Assembly (NCBI GenBank): GCA_032622095.1
Contig: CP136069.1
Span: forward strand, 34,942,194-35,006,193
Origin: Siphonodentalium dalli
Lineage: Eukaryota > Mollusca > Scaphopoda > Gadilida > Siphonodentaliidae
Direction: 5' to 3'
Length of the DNA stretch: 64,000 nt
The notes beneath the pieces were generated by a model, which was given only the letters and a program-made list of their open reading frames with translations, had not been told where the DNA came from and did no database searches. The position numbers and the translations under genes were made by a program. Below are positions 12,701 through 24,720 of this stretch, in pieces (the stretch's first letter is position 1; each line of letters begins with the position of its first letter).

Positions 12701-15691
12701 TATGGACACTTTTATCGTATCAATGTGCAAGCAGGCATGTTTCGCGATAGGACGACACATTCGGTCGCAGGCCGAACCTCACGGTTTGGCTAATGAGCAA
12801 GGTTTGGGAATTGGATAATTGGGGTGGGGCAGGCTGTTTGAGGCCCCATAAAATGCCCAGTATTTTTGAAAGCGACTGTACTTTGCATCTGCACGGGCAA
12901 AATCCCTTTGACGTTTTGGACACGTTTATCGTATCAATGTGAAAGCAGGCATGTTTCGCGATAGGACGGCACATTCGGTCGCAGGCCGGACCTCACGGTT
13001 TGGCTAATGAGCAGGGGTTGGGAGTTGGATAATTGGGGTGGGGCAGGCTGTTTGAGGCGCCATAAAATACCTAGTATTTTTGAAAGCGACTGTACTTTGC
13101 ATCTACACGGGCAAAATCCCTTTAACGTTTTGGACACTTGTATCGTATCAATGTGAAAGCAGGCATGTTTCGCGATAGGACGGCACATTCGGTCGCTGGC
13201 CGGACCTCACGGTTTGGCTAATGAGCAGGGGTTGGGAGTTGGATAATTGGGGTGGGGCAGGCTGTTTGAGGCCCCATAAAATGCCCAGTATTTTTGAAAG
13301 CGACTGTACTTTGCATCTGCACGGGCAAAATCCCTTTAACGTTTTGGACACTTTTATCGTATCAATGTGCAAGCAGGCATGTTTCGCGATAGGATGGCAC
13401 ATTCGGTCGCAGGCCGAACATCACGGTTTGGCTAATGAGCAGGGGTTGGGAGTTGGATAATTGGGGTGGGGCAGGCTGTTTGAGGCCCCATAAAATGCCC
13501 AGTATTTTTGAAAGCGACTGTACTTTGCATCTGCACGGGCAAAATCCCTTTAACGTTTTGGACACTTTTATCGAATCAATGTGCAAGCAGGCATGTTTCG
13601 CGATAGGACGGCACATTCGGTCGCAGGCCGGACCTCACGGTTTGGCTAATGAGCAGGGGTTGGGAGTTGGATAATTGGGGTGGGGCAGGCTGTTTGAGGC
13701 CCCATAAAATGCCCAGTATTTTTGAAAGCGACTGTACTTTGCATCTGCACGGGCAAAATCCCTTTAACGTTTTGGACACTTTTATCGAATCAATGTGCAA
13801 GCAGGCATGTTTCGCGATAGGACGGCACATTCGGTCGCAGGCCGGACCTCACGGTTTGGCTAATGAGCAGGGGTTGGGAGTTGGATAATTGGGGTGGGGC
13901 AGGCTGTTTGAGGCCCCATAAAATGCCCAGTATTTTTGAAAGCGACTGTACTTTGCATATGCACAGGCAAAATCCCTTTAACGTTTTGGACACTTTTATC
14001 GTATCAATGTGCAAGCAGGCATGATTCACGATAGGACGGCACATTCGGTCGCAGGCCGTACCTCACGGTTTGGCTAATAAGCAGGGGTTGGGAGTTGGAT
14101 AATTGGGGTGGGGCAGGCTGTTTGAGGCCCCATAAAATGCCCAGTATTTTTGAAAGCGACTGTACATTGCATCTGCACGGGCAAAATTCCTTTGACGTTT
14201 TGGACACTTTTATCGTATCAATGTGCAAGCAGGCATGTTTCGCGATAGGACAGCACATTCGGTCGCAGGCCGGACCTCACGGTTTGGCTAATGAGCAGGG
14301 GTTGGGAGTTGGATAATTGGGGTGGGGCAGGCTGTTTGAGGCCCCATAAAATGCCCAGTATTTTTGAAAGCGACTGTACTTTGCATCTGCACGGGCAAAA
14401 TCCCTTTAACGTTTTCGACACTTTTATCGTATCAAAGTGCAAGCAGGCATGTTTCGCAATAGGACGGCACATTCGGTCGCAGGCCGGACCTCACGGTTTG
14501 GCTAATGAGCAGGGGTTGGGAGTTGGATAATTGGGGTGGGGCAGGCTGTTTGAGGCCCCATAAAATGCCCAGTATTTTTGAAAGCGACTGTACTTTGCAT
14601 ATGCACAGGCAAAATCCGTTTAACGTTTTGGACACTTTTATCGTATCAATGTGCAAGCAGGCATGTTTCGCGATAGGACGGCACATTCGGTCGCAGGCCG
14701 GACCTCACGGTTTGGTTAATGAGCAGGGGTTGGGAGTTGGATAATTGGGGTGGGGCAGGCTGTTTGAGGCCCCATAAAATGCCCAGTATTTTTGAAAGCG
14801 ACTGTACTTTGCATCTGCACGGGCAAAATTCCTTTAACGTTTTCGACACTTTTATCGTATCAAAGTGCAAGCAGGCATGTTTCGCAATAGGACGGCACAT
14901 TCGATCGCAGGCCGGACCTCACGGTTTGGCTAATGAGCAGGGGTTGGGAGTTGGATAATTGGGGTGGGGCAGGCTGTTTGAGGCCCCATAAAATGCCCAG
15001 TATTTTTGAAAGCGACTGTACTTTGCATATGCACAGGCAAAATCCCTTTAACGTTTTGGACACTTTTATCATATCAATGTGCAAGCAGGCATGTTTCGCG
15101 ATAGGACGGCACATTCGGTCGCAGGCCGAACCTCACGGTTTGGCTAATGAGCAGGGGTTGGGAATTGGATAATTGGGGTGGGGCAGGCTGTTTGAGGCCC
15201 CATAAAATGCCCAGTATTTTTGAAAGCGACTGTACATTGCATCTGCACGGGTAAAATCCCTTTAACGTTTTGGACACTTGTATCGTATCAATGTGAAAGC
15301 AGGCATGTTTCGCGATAGGACGGCACATTCCGTCGCAGGCCGGACCTCACGGTTTGGCTAATGAGCAGGGGTTGGGAGTTGGATAATTGGGGTGGGGCAG
15401 GCTGTTTGTGGCCCCATAACATGCCCAGTATTTTTGAAAGCGACTGTACATTGTATCTGCACGGGCAAAATCCCTTTGACGTTTTGGACACTTGTATCGT
15501 ATCAATGTGAAAGCAGGCATGTTTCGCGATAGGACGGCACATTCCGTCGCAGGCCGGACCTCACGGTTTGGCTAATGAGCAGGGGTTGGGAGTTGGAAAA
15601 TTGGGGTGGGGCAGGCTGTTTGAGGCCCCATAAAATGCCCAGTATTTTTGAAAGCGACTGTACATTGCATCTGCACGGGCAAAATCCCTTT
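9783..15691 (+). repeat. Mixed satellite stretch without a clear large block
   Basis: About 27.6 monomers of several variant types sit in no long higher-order order, apart from the match of its start (10,273-10,990) to the window start. Two local events are visible. A 214-bp single-unit duplication at about 13,482-13,909 repeats the rare atcgaatcaatg (13,571/13,785). An alternation at 14,218-15,070 repeats a pair of monomers at 428 bp (ttttcgac plus caaagtg, then catatgcacagg). One monomer is 1 bp short near 12,639. Confidence 0.75.
10059..10272 (+). repeat. Representative 214-bp monomer
   Basis: This copy appears to carry the majority base at all positions except a t to a change at 10,249. 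Landmarks by offset: gaggccccat 1-10; an AT-rich stretch with gtatttttga 21-30; tgcatctgcacgggc 45-59; aacgttttgg 71-80; tcgcga 118-123 (an NruI site, lost in variants); a CpG-rich core 118-158 with 7 of the unit's 11 CpG sites; a CpG-free, G-rich tail with G runs at 175-178, 181-183, 196-199 and 201-204. The word gcagg recurs at 106, 142, 172 and 204. No promoter, terminator or RNA-gene box is convincing. Confidence 0.9.
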
Positions 15692-16815
15692 GACGTTTTG
15701 GACACTTTTATCGTATCAATGTGCAAGACGGCATGTTTCGCAATAGGACGGCACATTCGGTCGCAGGCCGGACCTCACGGTTTGGCTAATGAGCAGGGGT
15801 TGGGAGTTGGATAATTGGGGTGGGGCAGGCTGTTTGAGGCCCCATAAAATGCCCAGTATTTTTGAAAGCGACTGTACTTTGCATATGCACAGGCAAAATC
15901 CCTTTAACGTTTTGGACACTTTTATCGTATCAATGTGCAAGCAGGCATGTTTCGCGATAGGACGGCACATTCGGTCGCAGGCCGAACCTCACGGTTTGGG
16001 TAATGAGCAGGGGTTGGGAATTGGACAAATGGGGTGGGGCAGGCTGTTTGAGGCCCCATAAAATGCCCAGTATTTTTGAAAGCGACTGTACTTTGCATCT
16101 GCACGGGCAAAATCCCTTTAACGTTTTGGACACTTGTATCGTATCAATGTGAAAGCAGGCATGTTTCGCGATAGGACGGCACATTCCGTCGCAGGCCGGA
16201 CCTCACGGTTTGGCTAATGAGCAGGGGTTGGGAGTTGGATAATTGGGGTGGGGCAGGCTGTTTGAGGCCCCATAAAATGCCCAGTATTTTTGAAAGCGAC
16301 TGTACTTTGCATCTGCACGGGCAAAATCCCTTTGACGTTTTGGACACTTTTATCGTATCAATGTGCAAGCAGGCATGTTTCGCGATAGGATGGCACATTC
16401 GGTCGCAGGCCGGACCTCACGGTTTGGCTAATGAGCAGGGGTTGGGAGTTGGATAATTGGGGTGGGGCAGGCTGTTTGAGGCCCCATAAATTGCCCAGTA
16501 ATTTTTGAAAGCGACTGTACTTTGCATCTGCACGGGCAAAATCCCTTTAACGTTTTGGACACTTTTATCGTATCAATGTGCAAGCAGGCATGTTTCGCAA
16601 TAGGACGGCACATTCGGTCGCAGGCCGGACCTCACGGTTTGGCTAATGAGCAGGGGTTGGGAGTTGGATAATTGGGGTGGGGCAGGCTGTTTGAGGCCCC
16701 ATAAAATGCCCAGTATTTTTGAAAACGACTGTAAATTGCATCTGCACTGGCAAAATCTCATTGACGTTTTGGACACTTTTATCGTATCAATGTGCAAGCA
16801 GGCATGTTTCGCGAT
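15692..16815 (+). repeat. Duplicated segment, copy 1 (3,209-bp offset)
   Basis: About five monomers recur at 18,901-20,024, an offset of 15 monomers minus 1 bp. Shared rare markers are caagacggcatg (15,724/18,933), ggacaaatgg (16,023/19,232), a 1-bp-long monomer with ttgcccagtaattt (16,491/19,700), and a strongly altered monomer with gactgtaaattgc and aaatctcattg (about 16,725-16,765). Inside the pair, the monomer near 16,590 differs (cgcaataggacgg against cgcgataggacag), which looks like a later conversion patch. Confidence 0.82.
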
Positions 16816-17089
16816 AGGATGGCACATTCGGTCGCAGGCCGGACCTCACGGTTTGGCTAATGAGCAGGGGTTGGGAGTTGGATAATTGGGGTGGGGCAGG
16901 CTGTTTGAGGCCCCATAAAATGCCCAGTATTTTTGAAAGCGACTGTACATTGCATCTGCACGGGCAAAATCCCTTTGACGTTTTGGACACTTCTATCGTA
17001 TCAATGTGCAAGCAGGCATGTTTCGCGATAGGACAGCACATTCGGTCGCAGGCCGGACCTCACGGTTTGGCTAATGAGCAGGGGTTGGG

Positions 17090-18320
17090 AGTTGGATAAT
17101 TGTGGTGGGGCAGGCTGTTTGAGGCCGCATAAAATGCCCAGTATTTTTGAAAGCGACTGTACTTTGCATCTGCACGGGCAAAATCCTTTAACGTTTTGGA
17201 CACTTTTATCGTATCAATGTGCAAGCAGGCATGTTTCGCAATAGGACGGCACATTCGATCGCAGGCCGGACCTCACGGTTTGGCTAATGAGCATGGGTTG
17301 GGAGTTGGATAATTGGGGTGGGGCAGGCTGTTTGAGGCCCCATAAAATGCCCAGTATTTTTGAAAGCGACTGTACTTTGCATATACACAGGCAAAATCCC
17401 TTTAACGTTTTGGACACTTGTATCGTATCAATGTGCAAGCAGGCATGTTTCACGATAGGACGGCACATTCGGTCGCAGGCCGTACCTCACGGTTTGGCTA
17501 ATGAGCAGGGGTTGGAAGTTGGATAATTGGGGTGGGGCAGGCTGTTTGAGGCGCCATAAAATACCTAGAATTTTGGAAACGACTGTACTTTGCATCTACA
17601 CGGGCAAAATCCCTTTAACGTTTTGGACACTTGTATCGTATCAATGTGAAAGCAGGCATGTTTCGCGATAGGACGGCCCATTCGGTCGCTAGCCGGACCT
17701 CACGGTTTGGCTAATGAGCAGGGGTTGGGAGTTGGATAATTGGGGTGGGGCAGGCTGTTTGAGGCCCCATAAAATGCCCAGTATTTTTGAAAGCGACTGT
17801 ACTTTGCATCTGCACGGGCAAAATCCCTTTAACGTTTTGGACACTTTTATCGTATCAATGTGCAAGCAGGCATGTTTCGCGATAGGATGGCACATTCGGT
17901 CGCAGGCCGGGCCTCACGGTTTGGCTAATGAGCAGGGGTTGGGAGTTGGATAATTGGGGTGGGGCAGGCTGTTTGAGGCCCCATAAAATGCCCAGTATTT
18001 TTGAAAGCGACTGTACATTGCATCTGCACGGGCAAAATCCCTTTGACGTTTTGGACACTTTTATCGTATCAATGTGCAAGCAGGCATGTTTCGCGATAGG
18101 ACAGCACATTCGGTCGCAGGCCGGACCTCACGGTTTGGCTAATGAGCAGGGGTTGGGAGTTGGATAATTGGGGTGGGGCAGGCTGTTTGAGGCCGCATAA
18201 AATGCCCAGTATTTTTGAAAGCGACTGTACTTTGCATCTGCACGGGCAAAATCCCTTTAACGTTTTGGACACTTTTATCGTATCAATGTGCAAGCAGGCA
18301 TGTTTCGCAATAGGACGGCA
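17090..18320 (+). repeat. Duplicated segment, copy 1 (17-mer offset)
   Basis: About 5.8 monomers recur at 20,728-21,959, at an offset of 3,638-3,639 bases. Shared markers are attgtggtgg followed by gaggccgcat (17,098/20,737), gagcatgggttgg (17,289/20,927), catatacacagg (17,380/21,018) and ggccgtacc (17,480/21,118). Copy 1 has private damage: a 1-bp deletion near 17,186 and a cluster of changes at 17,567-17,581 (ctagaattttggaaacg). Confidence 0.75.
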
Positions 18321-18900
18321 CATTCGGTCGCAGGCCGGACCTCACGGTTTGGCTAATGAGCAGGGGTTGGGAGTTGGATAATTGGGGTGGGGCAGGCTGT
18401 TTGAGGCCCCATAAAATGCCCAGTATTTTTGAAAGCGACTGTACTTTGCATATGCACAGGCAAAATCCCTTTAACGTTTTGGACACTTTTATCGTATCAA
18501 TGTGCAAGCAGGCATGTTTCACGATAGGACGGCACATTCGGTCGCAGGCCGGACCTCACGGTTTGGCTAATGAGCAGGGGCTGGAAGTTGGATAATTGGG
18601 GTGGGGCAGGCTGTTTGAGGCGCCATAAAATACCTAGTATTTTTGAAAGCGACTGTACTTTGCATCTACACGGGCAAAATCCCTTTAACGTTTTGGACAC
18701 TTGTATCGTATCAATGTGAAAGCAGGCATGTTTCGCGATAGGACGGCACATTCGGTCGCAGGCCGGACCTCACGGTTTGGCTAATGAGCAGGGGTTGGGA
18801 GTTGGATAATTGGGGTGGGGCAGGCTGTTTGAGGCCCCATAAAGTGCCCAGTATTTTTGAAAGCGACTGTACTTTGCATATGCACAGGCAAAATCCCTTT

Positions 18901-20024
18901 AACGTTTTGGACACTTTTATCGTATCAATGTGCAAGACGGCATGTTTCGCAATAGGACGGCACATTCGGTCGCAGGCCGGACCTCACGGTTTGGCTAATG
19001 AGCAGGGGTTGGGAGTTGGATAATTGGGGTGGGGCAGGCTGTTTGAGGCCCCATAAAATGCCCAGTATTTTTGAAAGCGACTGTACTTTGCATATGCACA
19101 GGCAAAATCCCTTTAACGTTTTGGACACTTTTATCGTATCAATGTGCAAGCAGGCATGTTTCGCGATAGGACGGCACATTCGGTCGCAGGCCGAACCTCA
19201 CGGTTTGGGTAATGAGCAGGGGTTGGGAATTGGACAAATGGGGTGGGGCAGGCTGTTTGAGGCCCCATAAAATGCCCAGTATTTTTGAAAGCGACTGTAC
19301 TTTGCATCTGCACGGGCAAAATCCCTTTAACGTTTTGGACACTTGTATCGTATCAATGTGAAAGCAGGCATGTTTCGCGATAGGACGGCACATTCCGTCG
19401 CAGGCCGGACCTCACGGTTTGGCTAATGAGCAGGGGTTGGGAGTTGGATAATTGGGGTGGGGCAGGCTGTTTGAGGCCCCATAAAATGCCCAGTATTTTT
19501 GAAAGCGACTGTACTTTGCATCTGCACGGGCAAAATCCCTTTGACGTTTTGGACACTTTTATCGTATCAATGTGCAAGCAGGCATGTTTCGCGATAGGAT
19601 GGCACATTCGGTCGCAGGCCGGACCTCACGGTTTGGCTAATGAGCAGGGGTTGGGAGTTGGATAATTGGGGTGGGGCAGGCTGTTTGAGGCCCCATAAAT
19701 TGCCCAGTAATTTTTGAAAGCGACTGTACTTTGCATCTGCACGGGCAAAATCCCTTTAACGTTTTCGACACTTTTATCGTATCAATGTGCAAGCAGCCAT
19801 GTTTCGCGATAGGACAGCACATTCGGTCGCAGGCCGGACCTCACGGTTTGGCTAATGAGCAGGGGTTGGGAGCTGGATAATTGGGGTGGGGCAGGCTGTT
19901 TGAGGCCCCATAAAATGCCCAGTATTTTTGAAAACGACTGTAAATTGCATCTGCACGGGCAAAATCTCATTGACGTTTTGGACACTTTTATCGTATCAAT
20001 GTGCAAGCAGGCATGTTTCGCGAT
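18901..20024 (+). repeat. Duplicated segment, copy 2 (3,209-bp offset)
   Basis: This is the partner of 15,692-16,815 and carries the same five rare markers in the same order. It differs near 19,750-19,870: ttttcgac, gcagccatg, gacagcac and gagctggat replace the copy 1 bases. The similarity stops about 20,024, where copy 1 has gatgg and this copy has gacag. Confidence 0.82.
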
Positions 20025-20727
20025 AGGACAGCACATTCGGTCGCAGGCCGGACCTCACGGTTTGGCTAATGAGCAGGGGTTGGGAGTTGGATAATTGGGG
20101 TGGGGCAGGCTGTTTGAGGCCCCATAAAATGCCCAGTATTTTTGAAAGCGACTGTACTTTGCATCTGCACGGGCAAAATCCCTTTAACGTTTTGGACACT
20201 TTTATCGTATCAATGTGCAAGCAGGCATGTTTCGCAATAGGACGGCACATTCGGTCGCAGGCCGGACCTCACGGTTTGGCTAATGAGCAGGGGTTGGGAG
20301 TTGGATAATTGGGGTGGGGCAGGCTGTTTGAGGCCCCATAAAATGCCCAGTATTTTTGAAAGCGACTGTACTTTGCATCTGCACGGGCAAAATCCCTTTA
20401 ACGTTTTGGACACTTGTATCGTATCAATGTGAAAGCAGGCATGTTTCGCGATAGGACGGCACATTCGGTCGCAGGCCGGACCTCACGGTTTGGCTAATGA
20501 GCAGGGGTTGGGAGTTGGATAATTGGGGTGGGGCAGGCTGTTTGAGGCCCCATAAAATGCCCAGTATTTTTGAAAGCGACTGTACTTTGCATCTGCTCGG
20601 GCAAAATCCCTTTAAGGTTATGGACACTTTTATCGTATCAATGTGCAAGCAGGCATGTTTCGCGATAGGACGACACATTCGGTCGCAGGCCGAACCTCAC
20701 GATTTGGCTAATGAGCAGGGGTTGGGA

Positions 20728-21959
20728 GTTGGATAATTGTGGTGGGGCAGGCTGTTTGAGGCCGCATAAAATGCCCAGTATTTTTGAAAGCGACTGTACT
20801 TTGCATCTGCACTGGCAAAATCCCTATAACGTTTTGGACACTTTTATCGTATCAATGTGCAAGCAGGCATGTTTCGCAATAGGACGGCACATTCGGTCGC
20901 AGGCCGGACCTCACGGTTTGGCTAATGAGCATGGGTTGGGAGTTGGATAATTGGGGTGGGGCAGGCTGTTTGAGGCCCCATAAAATGCCCAGTATTTTTG
21001 AAAGCGACTGTACTTTGCATATACACAGGCAAAATCCCTTTAACGTTTTGGACACTTTTATCGTATCAATGTGCAAGCAGGCATGTTTCACGATAGGACG
21101 GCACATTCGGTCGCAGGCCGTACCTCACGGTTTGGCTAATGAGCAGGGGTTGGAAGTTGGATAATTGGGGTGGGGCAGGCTGTTGGACGCGCCATAAAAT
21201 ACCTAGTATTTTTGAAAGCGACTGTACTTTGCATCTACACGGGCAAAATCCCTTTAACGTTTTGGACACTTGTATCGTATCAATGTGAAAGCAGGCATGT
21301 TTCGCGATAGGACGGCACATTCGGTCGCTGGCCGGACCTCACGGTTTGGCTAATGAGCAGGGGTTGGGAGTTGGATAATTGGGGTGGGGCAGGCTGTTTG
21401 AGGCCCCATAAAATGCCCAGTATTTTTGAAAGCGACTGTACTTTGCATCTGCACGGGCAAAATCCCTTTAACGTTTTGGACACTTTTATCGTATCAATGT
21501 GCAAGCAGGCATGTTTCGCGATAGGATGGCACATTCGGTCGCAGGCCGGACCTCACGGTTTGGCTAATGAGCAGGGGTTGGGAGTTGGATAATTGGGGTG
21601 GGGCAGGCTGTTTGAGGCCCCATAAAATGCCCAGTATTTTTGAAAGCGACTGTACATTGCATCTGCACGGGCAAAATCCCTTTGACGTTTTGGATACTTT
21701 TATCGTATCAATGTGCAAGCAGGCATGTTTCGCGATAGGACAGCACATTCGGTCGCAGGCCGGACCTCACGGTTTGGCTAATGAGCAGGGGTTGGGAGTT
21801 GGATAATTGTGGTGGGGTAGGCTGTTTGAGGCCGCATAAAATGCCCAGTATTTTTGAAAGCGACTGTACTTTGCATCTGCACGGGCAAAATCCCTTTAAC
21901 GTTTTGGACACTTTTATCGTATCAATGTGCAAGCAGGCATGTTTCGCAATATGACGGCA
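20728..21959 (+). repeat. Duplicated segment, copy 2 (17-mer offset)
   Basis: This is the partner of 17,090-18,320, with the same marker order. It differs at gttggacgcgcc (21,183), tggatactt (21,690) and aatatgacgg (21,948). It lies inside the larger block 20,440-23,550, so it was copied again at 25.0-26.2 kb. Confidence 0.75.
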
Positions 21960-23074
21960 CATTCGGTCGCAGGCCGGACCTCACGGTTTGGCTAATGAGC
22001 ATGGGTTGGGAGTTGGATAATTGGGGTGGGGCAGGCTGTTTGAGGCCCCATAAAATGCCGAGTATTTTTGAAAGCGACTGTACTTTGCATCTGCACGGGC
22101 AAAATACCTTTAACGTTTTGGACACTTTTATCGTATCAATGTGCAAGCAGGCATGTTTCGCGATAGGATGGCACATTCGGTCGCAGGCCGGACCTCACGG
22201 TTTGGCTAATGAGCAGGGGTTGGGAGTTGGATAATTGGGGTGGGGCAGGCTGTTTGAGGCCCCATAAAATGCCCAGTATTTTTGAAAGCGACTGTACATT
22301 GCATCTGCACGGGCAAAATCCCTTTGACGTTTTGGACACTTTTATCGTATCAATGTGCAAGCAGGCATGTTTCGCAATAGGACAGCACATTCGGTCGCAG
22401 GCCGGACCTCACGGTTTGGCTAATGAGCAGGGGTTGGGAGTTGGATAATTGGGGTGGGGCAGGCTGTTTGAGGCCCCATAAAATGCCCAGTATTTTTGAA
22501 AGCGACTGTACTTTGCATCTGCACGGGCAAAATCCCGTTAACGTTTTGGACACTTTTATCGTATCAATGTGCAAGCAGGCATGTTTCGCAATAGGACGGC
22601 ACATTCGGTCGCAGGCCGGACCTCACGGTTTGGCTAATGAGCAGGGGTTGGGAGTTGGATAATTGGGGTGGGGCAGGCTGTTTGAGGCCCCATAAAATGC
22701 CCAGTATTTTTGAAAGCGACTGTACTTTGCATATGCACAGGCAAAATCCCTTTAACGTTTTGGACACTTTTATCGTATCAATGTGCAAGCAGGCATGTTT
22801 CACGATAGGACGGCACATTCGGTCGCAGGCCGGACCTCACGGTTTGGCTAATGAGCAGGGGCTGGAAGTTGGATAATTGGGGTGGGGCAGGCTGTTTGAG
22901 GCGCCATAAAATACCTAGTATTTTTGAAAGCGACTGTACATTGCATCTACACGGGCAAAATCCCTTTAACGTTTTGGACACTTGTATCGTATCAATGTGA
23001 AAGCAGGCATGTTTCGCGATAGGACGGCACATTCGGTCGCAGGCCGGACCTCACGGTTTTGGCTAATGAGCAGG
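21790..23074 (+). repeat. 6-monomer tandem duplication, copy 1 (1,285 bp)
   Basis: Six monomers are repeated directly after themselves. Shared markers at an offset of 1,285 are attgtggtgg (21,806/23,091), gccgagtat (22,068/23,353), aatacctt (22,103/23,388), the rare cccgttaacg (22,533/23,818) and ggggctggaag (22,857/24,142). Most of copy 1 also lies in the larger 4,281-bp-offset block and so appears a third time at 26.1-27.4 kb. Confidence 0.82.
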
Positions 23075-24356
23075 GGTTGGGAGTTGGATAATTGTGGTGG
23101 GGCAGGCTGTTTGAGGCCGCATGAAATGCCCAGTATTTTTGAAAGCGACTGTACTTTGCATCTGCACGGGCAAAATCCCTTTAACGTTTTGGACACTTTT
23201 ATCGTATCAATGTGCAAGCAGGCATGTTTCGCAATAGGACGGCACATTCGGTCGCAGGCCGGACCTCACGGTTTGGCTAATGAGCATGGGTTGGGAGTTG
23301 GATAATTGGGGTGGGGCAGGCTGTTTGAGGCCCCATAAAATGCCGAGTATTTTTGAAAGCGACTGTACTTTGCATCTGCACGGGCAAAATACCTTTAACG
23401 TTTTGGACACTTTTATCGTATCAATGTGCAAGCAGGAATGTTTCGCGATAGGATGGCACATTCGGTCGCAGGCCGGACCTCACGGTTTGGCTAATGAGCA
23501 GGGGTTGGGAGTTGGATAATTGGGGTGGGGCAGGCTGTTTGAGGCCCCATAAAATGCCCAGTATTTTTGAAAGCGACTGTACATTGCATCTGCACGGGCA
23601 AAATCCCTTTGACGTTTTGGACACTTTTATCGTATCAATGTGCAAGCAGGCATGTTTCGCGATAGGACAGCACATTCGGTCGCAGGCCGGACCTCACGGT
23701 TTGGCTAATGAGCAGGGGTTGGGAGTTGGATAATTGGGGTGGGGCAGGCTGTTTGAGGCCGCATAAAATGCCCAGTATTTTTGAAAGCGACTGTACTTTG
23801 CATCTGCACGGGCAAAATCCCGTTAACGTTTTGGACACTTTTATCGTATCAATGTGCAAGCAGGCATGTTTCGCAATAGGACGGCACATTCGGTCGCAGG
23901 CCGGACCTCACGGTTTGGCTAATGAGCAGGGGTTGGGAGTTGGATAATTGGGGTGGGGCAGGCTGTTTGAGGCCCCATAAAATGCCCAGTATTTTTGAAA
24001 GCGACTGTACTTTGCATATGCACAGGCAAAATCCCTTTAACGTTTTGGACACTTTTATCGTATCAATGTGCAAGCAGGCATGTTTCACGATAGGACGGCA
24101 CATTCGGTCGCAGGCCGGACCTCACGGTTTGGCTAATGAGCAGGGGCTGGAAGTTGGATAATTGGGGTGGGGCAGGCTGTTTGAGGCGCCATAAAATACC
24201 TAGTATTTTTGAAAGCGACTGTACATTGCATCTACTCGGGCAAAATCCCTTTAACGTTTTGGACACTTGTATCGTATCAATGTGAAAGCAGGCATGTTTC
24301 GCGATAGGACGGCACATTCGGTCGCAGGCCGGACCTCACGGTTTGGCTAATGAGCA
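23075..24356 (+). repeat. 6-monomer tandem duplication, copy 2
   Basis: This is the second copy of the 1,285-bp unit. It differs at gccgcatgaaatg (23,118), aataggacgg where copy 1 has aatatgacgg, gcaggaatg (23,431) and ctactcggg (24,232). Only its first part (to about 23,550) was carried into the later 4,281-bp-offset duplication, so the 6-mer event came first. Confidence 0.8.
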
Positions 24357-24720
24357 GGGGTTGGGAGTTGGATAATTGGGGTGGGGCAGGCTGTTTGAGG
24401 CCCCATGAAATGCCCAGTATTTTTGAAAGCGACTGTACTTTGCATATGCACAGGCAAAATCCCTTTAACGTTTTGGACACTTTTATCGTATCAATGTGCA
24501 AGCAGGCATGTTTCGCGATAGGACGGCACATTCGGTCGCAGGCCGAACCTCACGGTTTGGCTAATGAGCAGGGGTTGGGAATTGGATAATTGGGGTGGGG
24601 CAGGCTGTTTGAGGCCCCATTAAATGCCCAGTATTTTTGAAAGCGACTGTACTTTGCATCTGCACGGGCAAAATCCCTTTAACGTTTTGGACACTTTTAT
24701 CGTATCAATGTGCAAGCAGG

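Larger units (their letters stand above)
20440..23550 (+). repeat. Large duplicated block, copy 1 (4,281-bp offset)
   Basis: About 14.5 monomers recur at 24,721-27,830 with the offset constant at 4,281 (20 x 214 + 1), falling to 4,280 after an extra t at about 23,059 that only copy 1 has. Shared markers include tgctcgggc with aaggttatgg (20,596/24,877), ccctataacg (20,822/25,103), gttggacgcgcc (21,183/25,464), aatatgacgg (21,948/26,229), gccgagtat (22,068/26,349), aatacctttaac (22,103/26,384) and gcaggaatg (23,431/27,711). The copies look almost identical. Confidence 0.88.
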
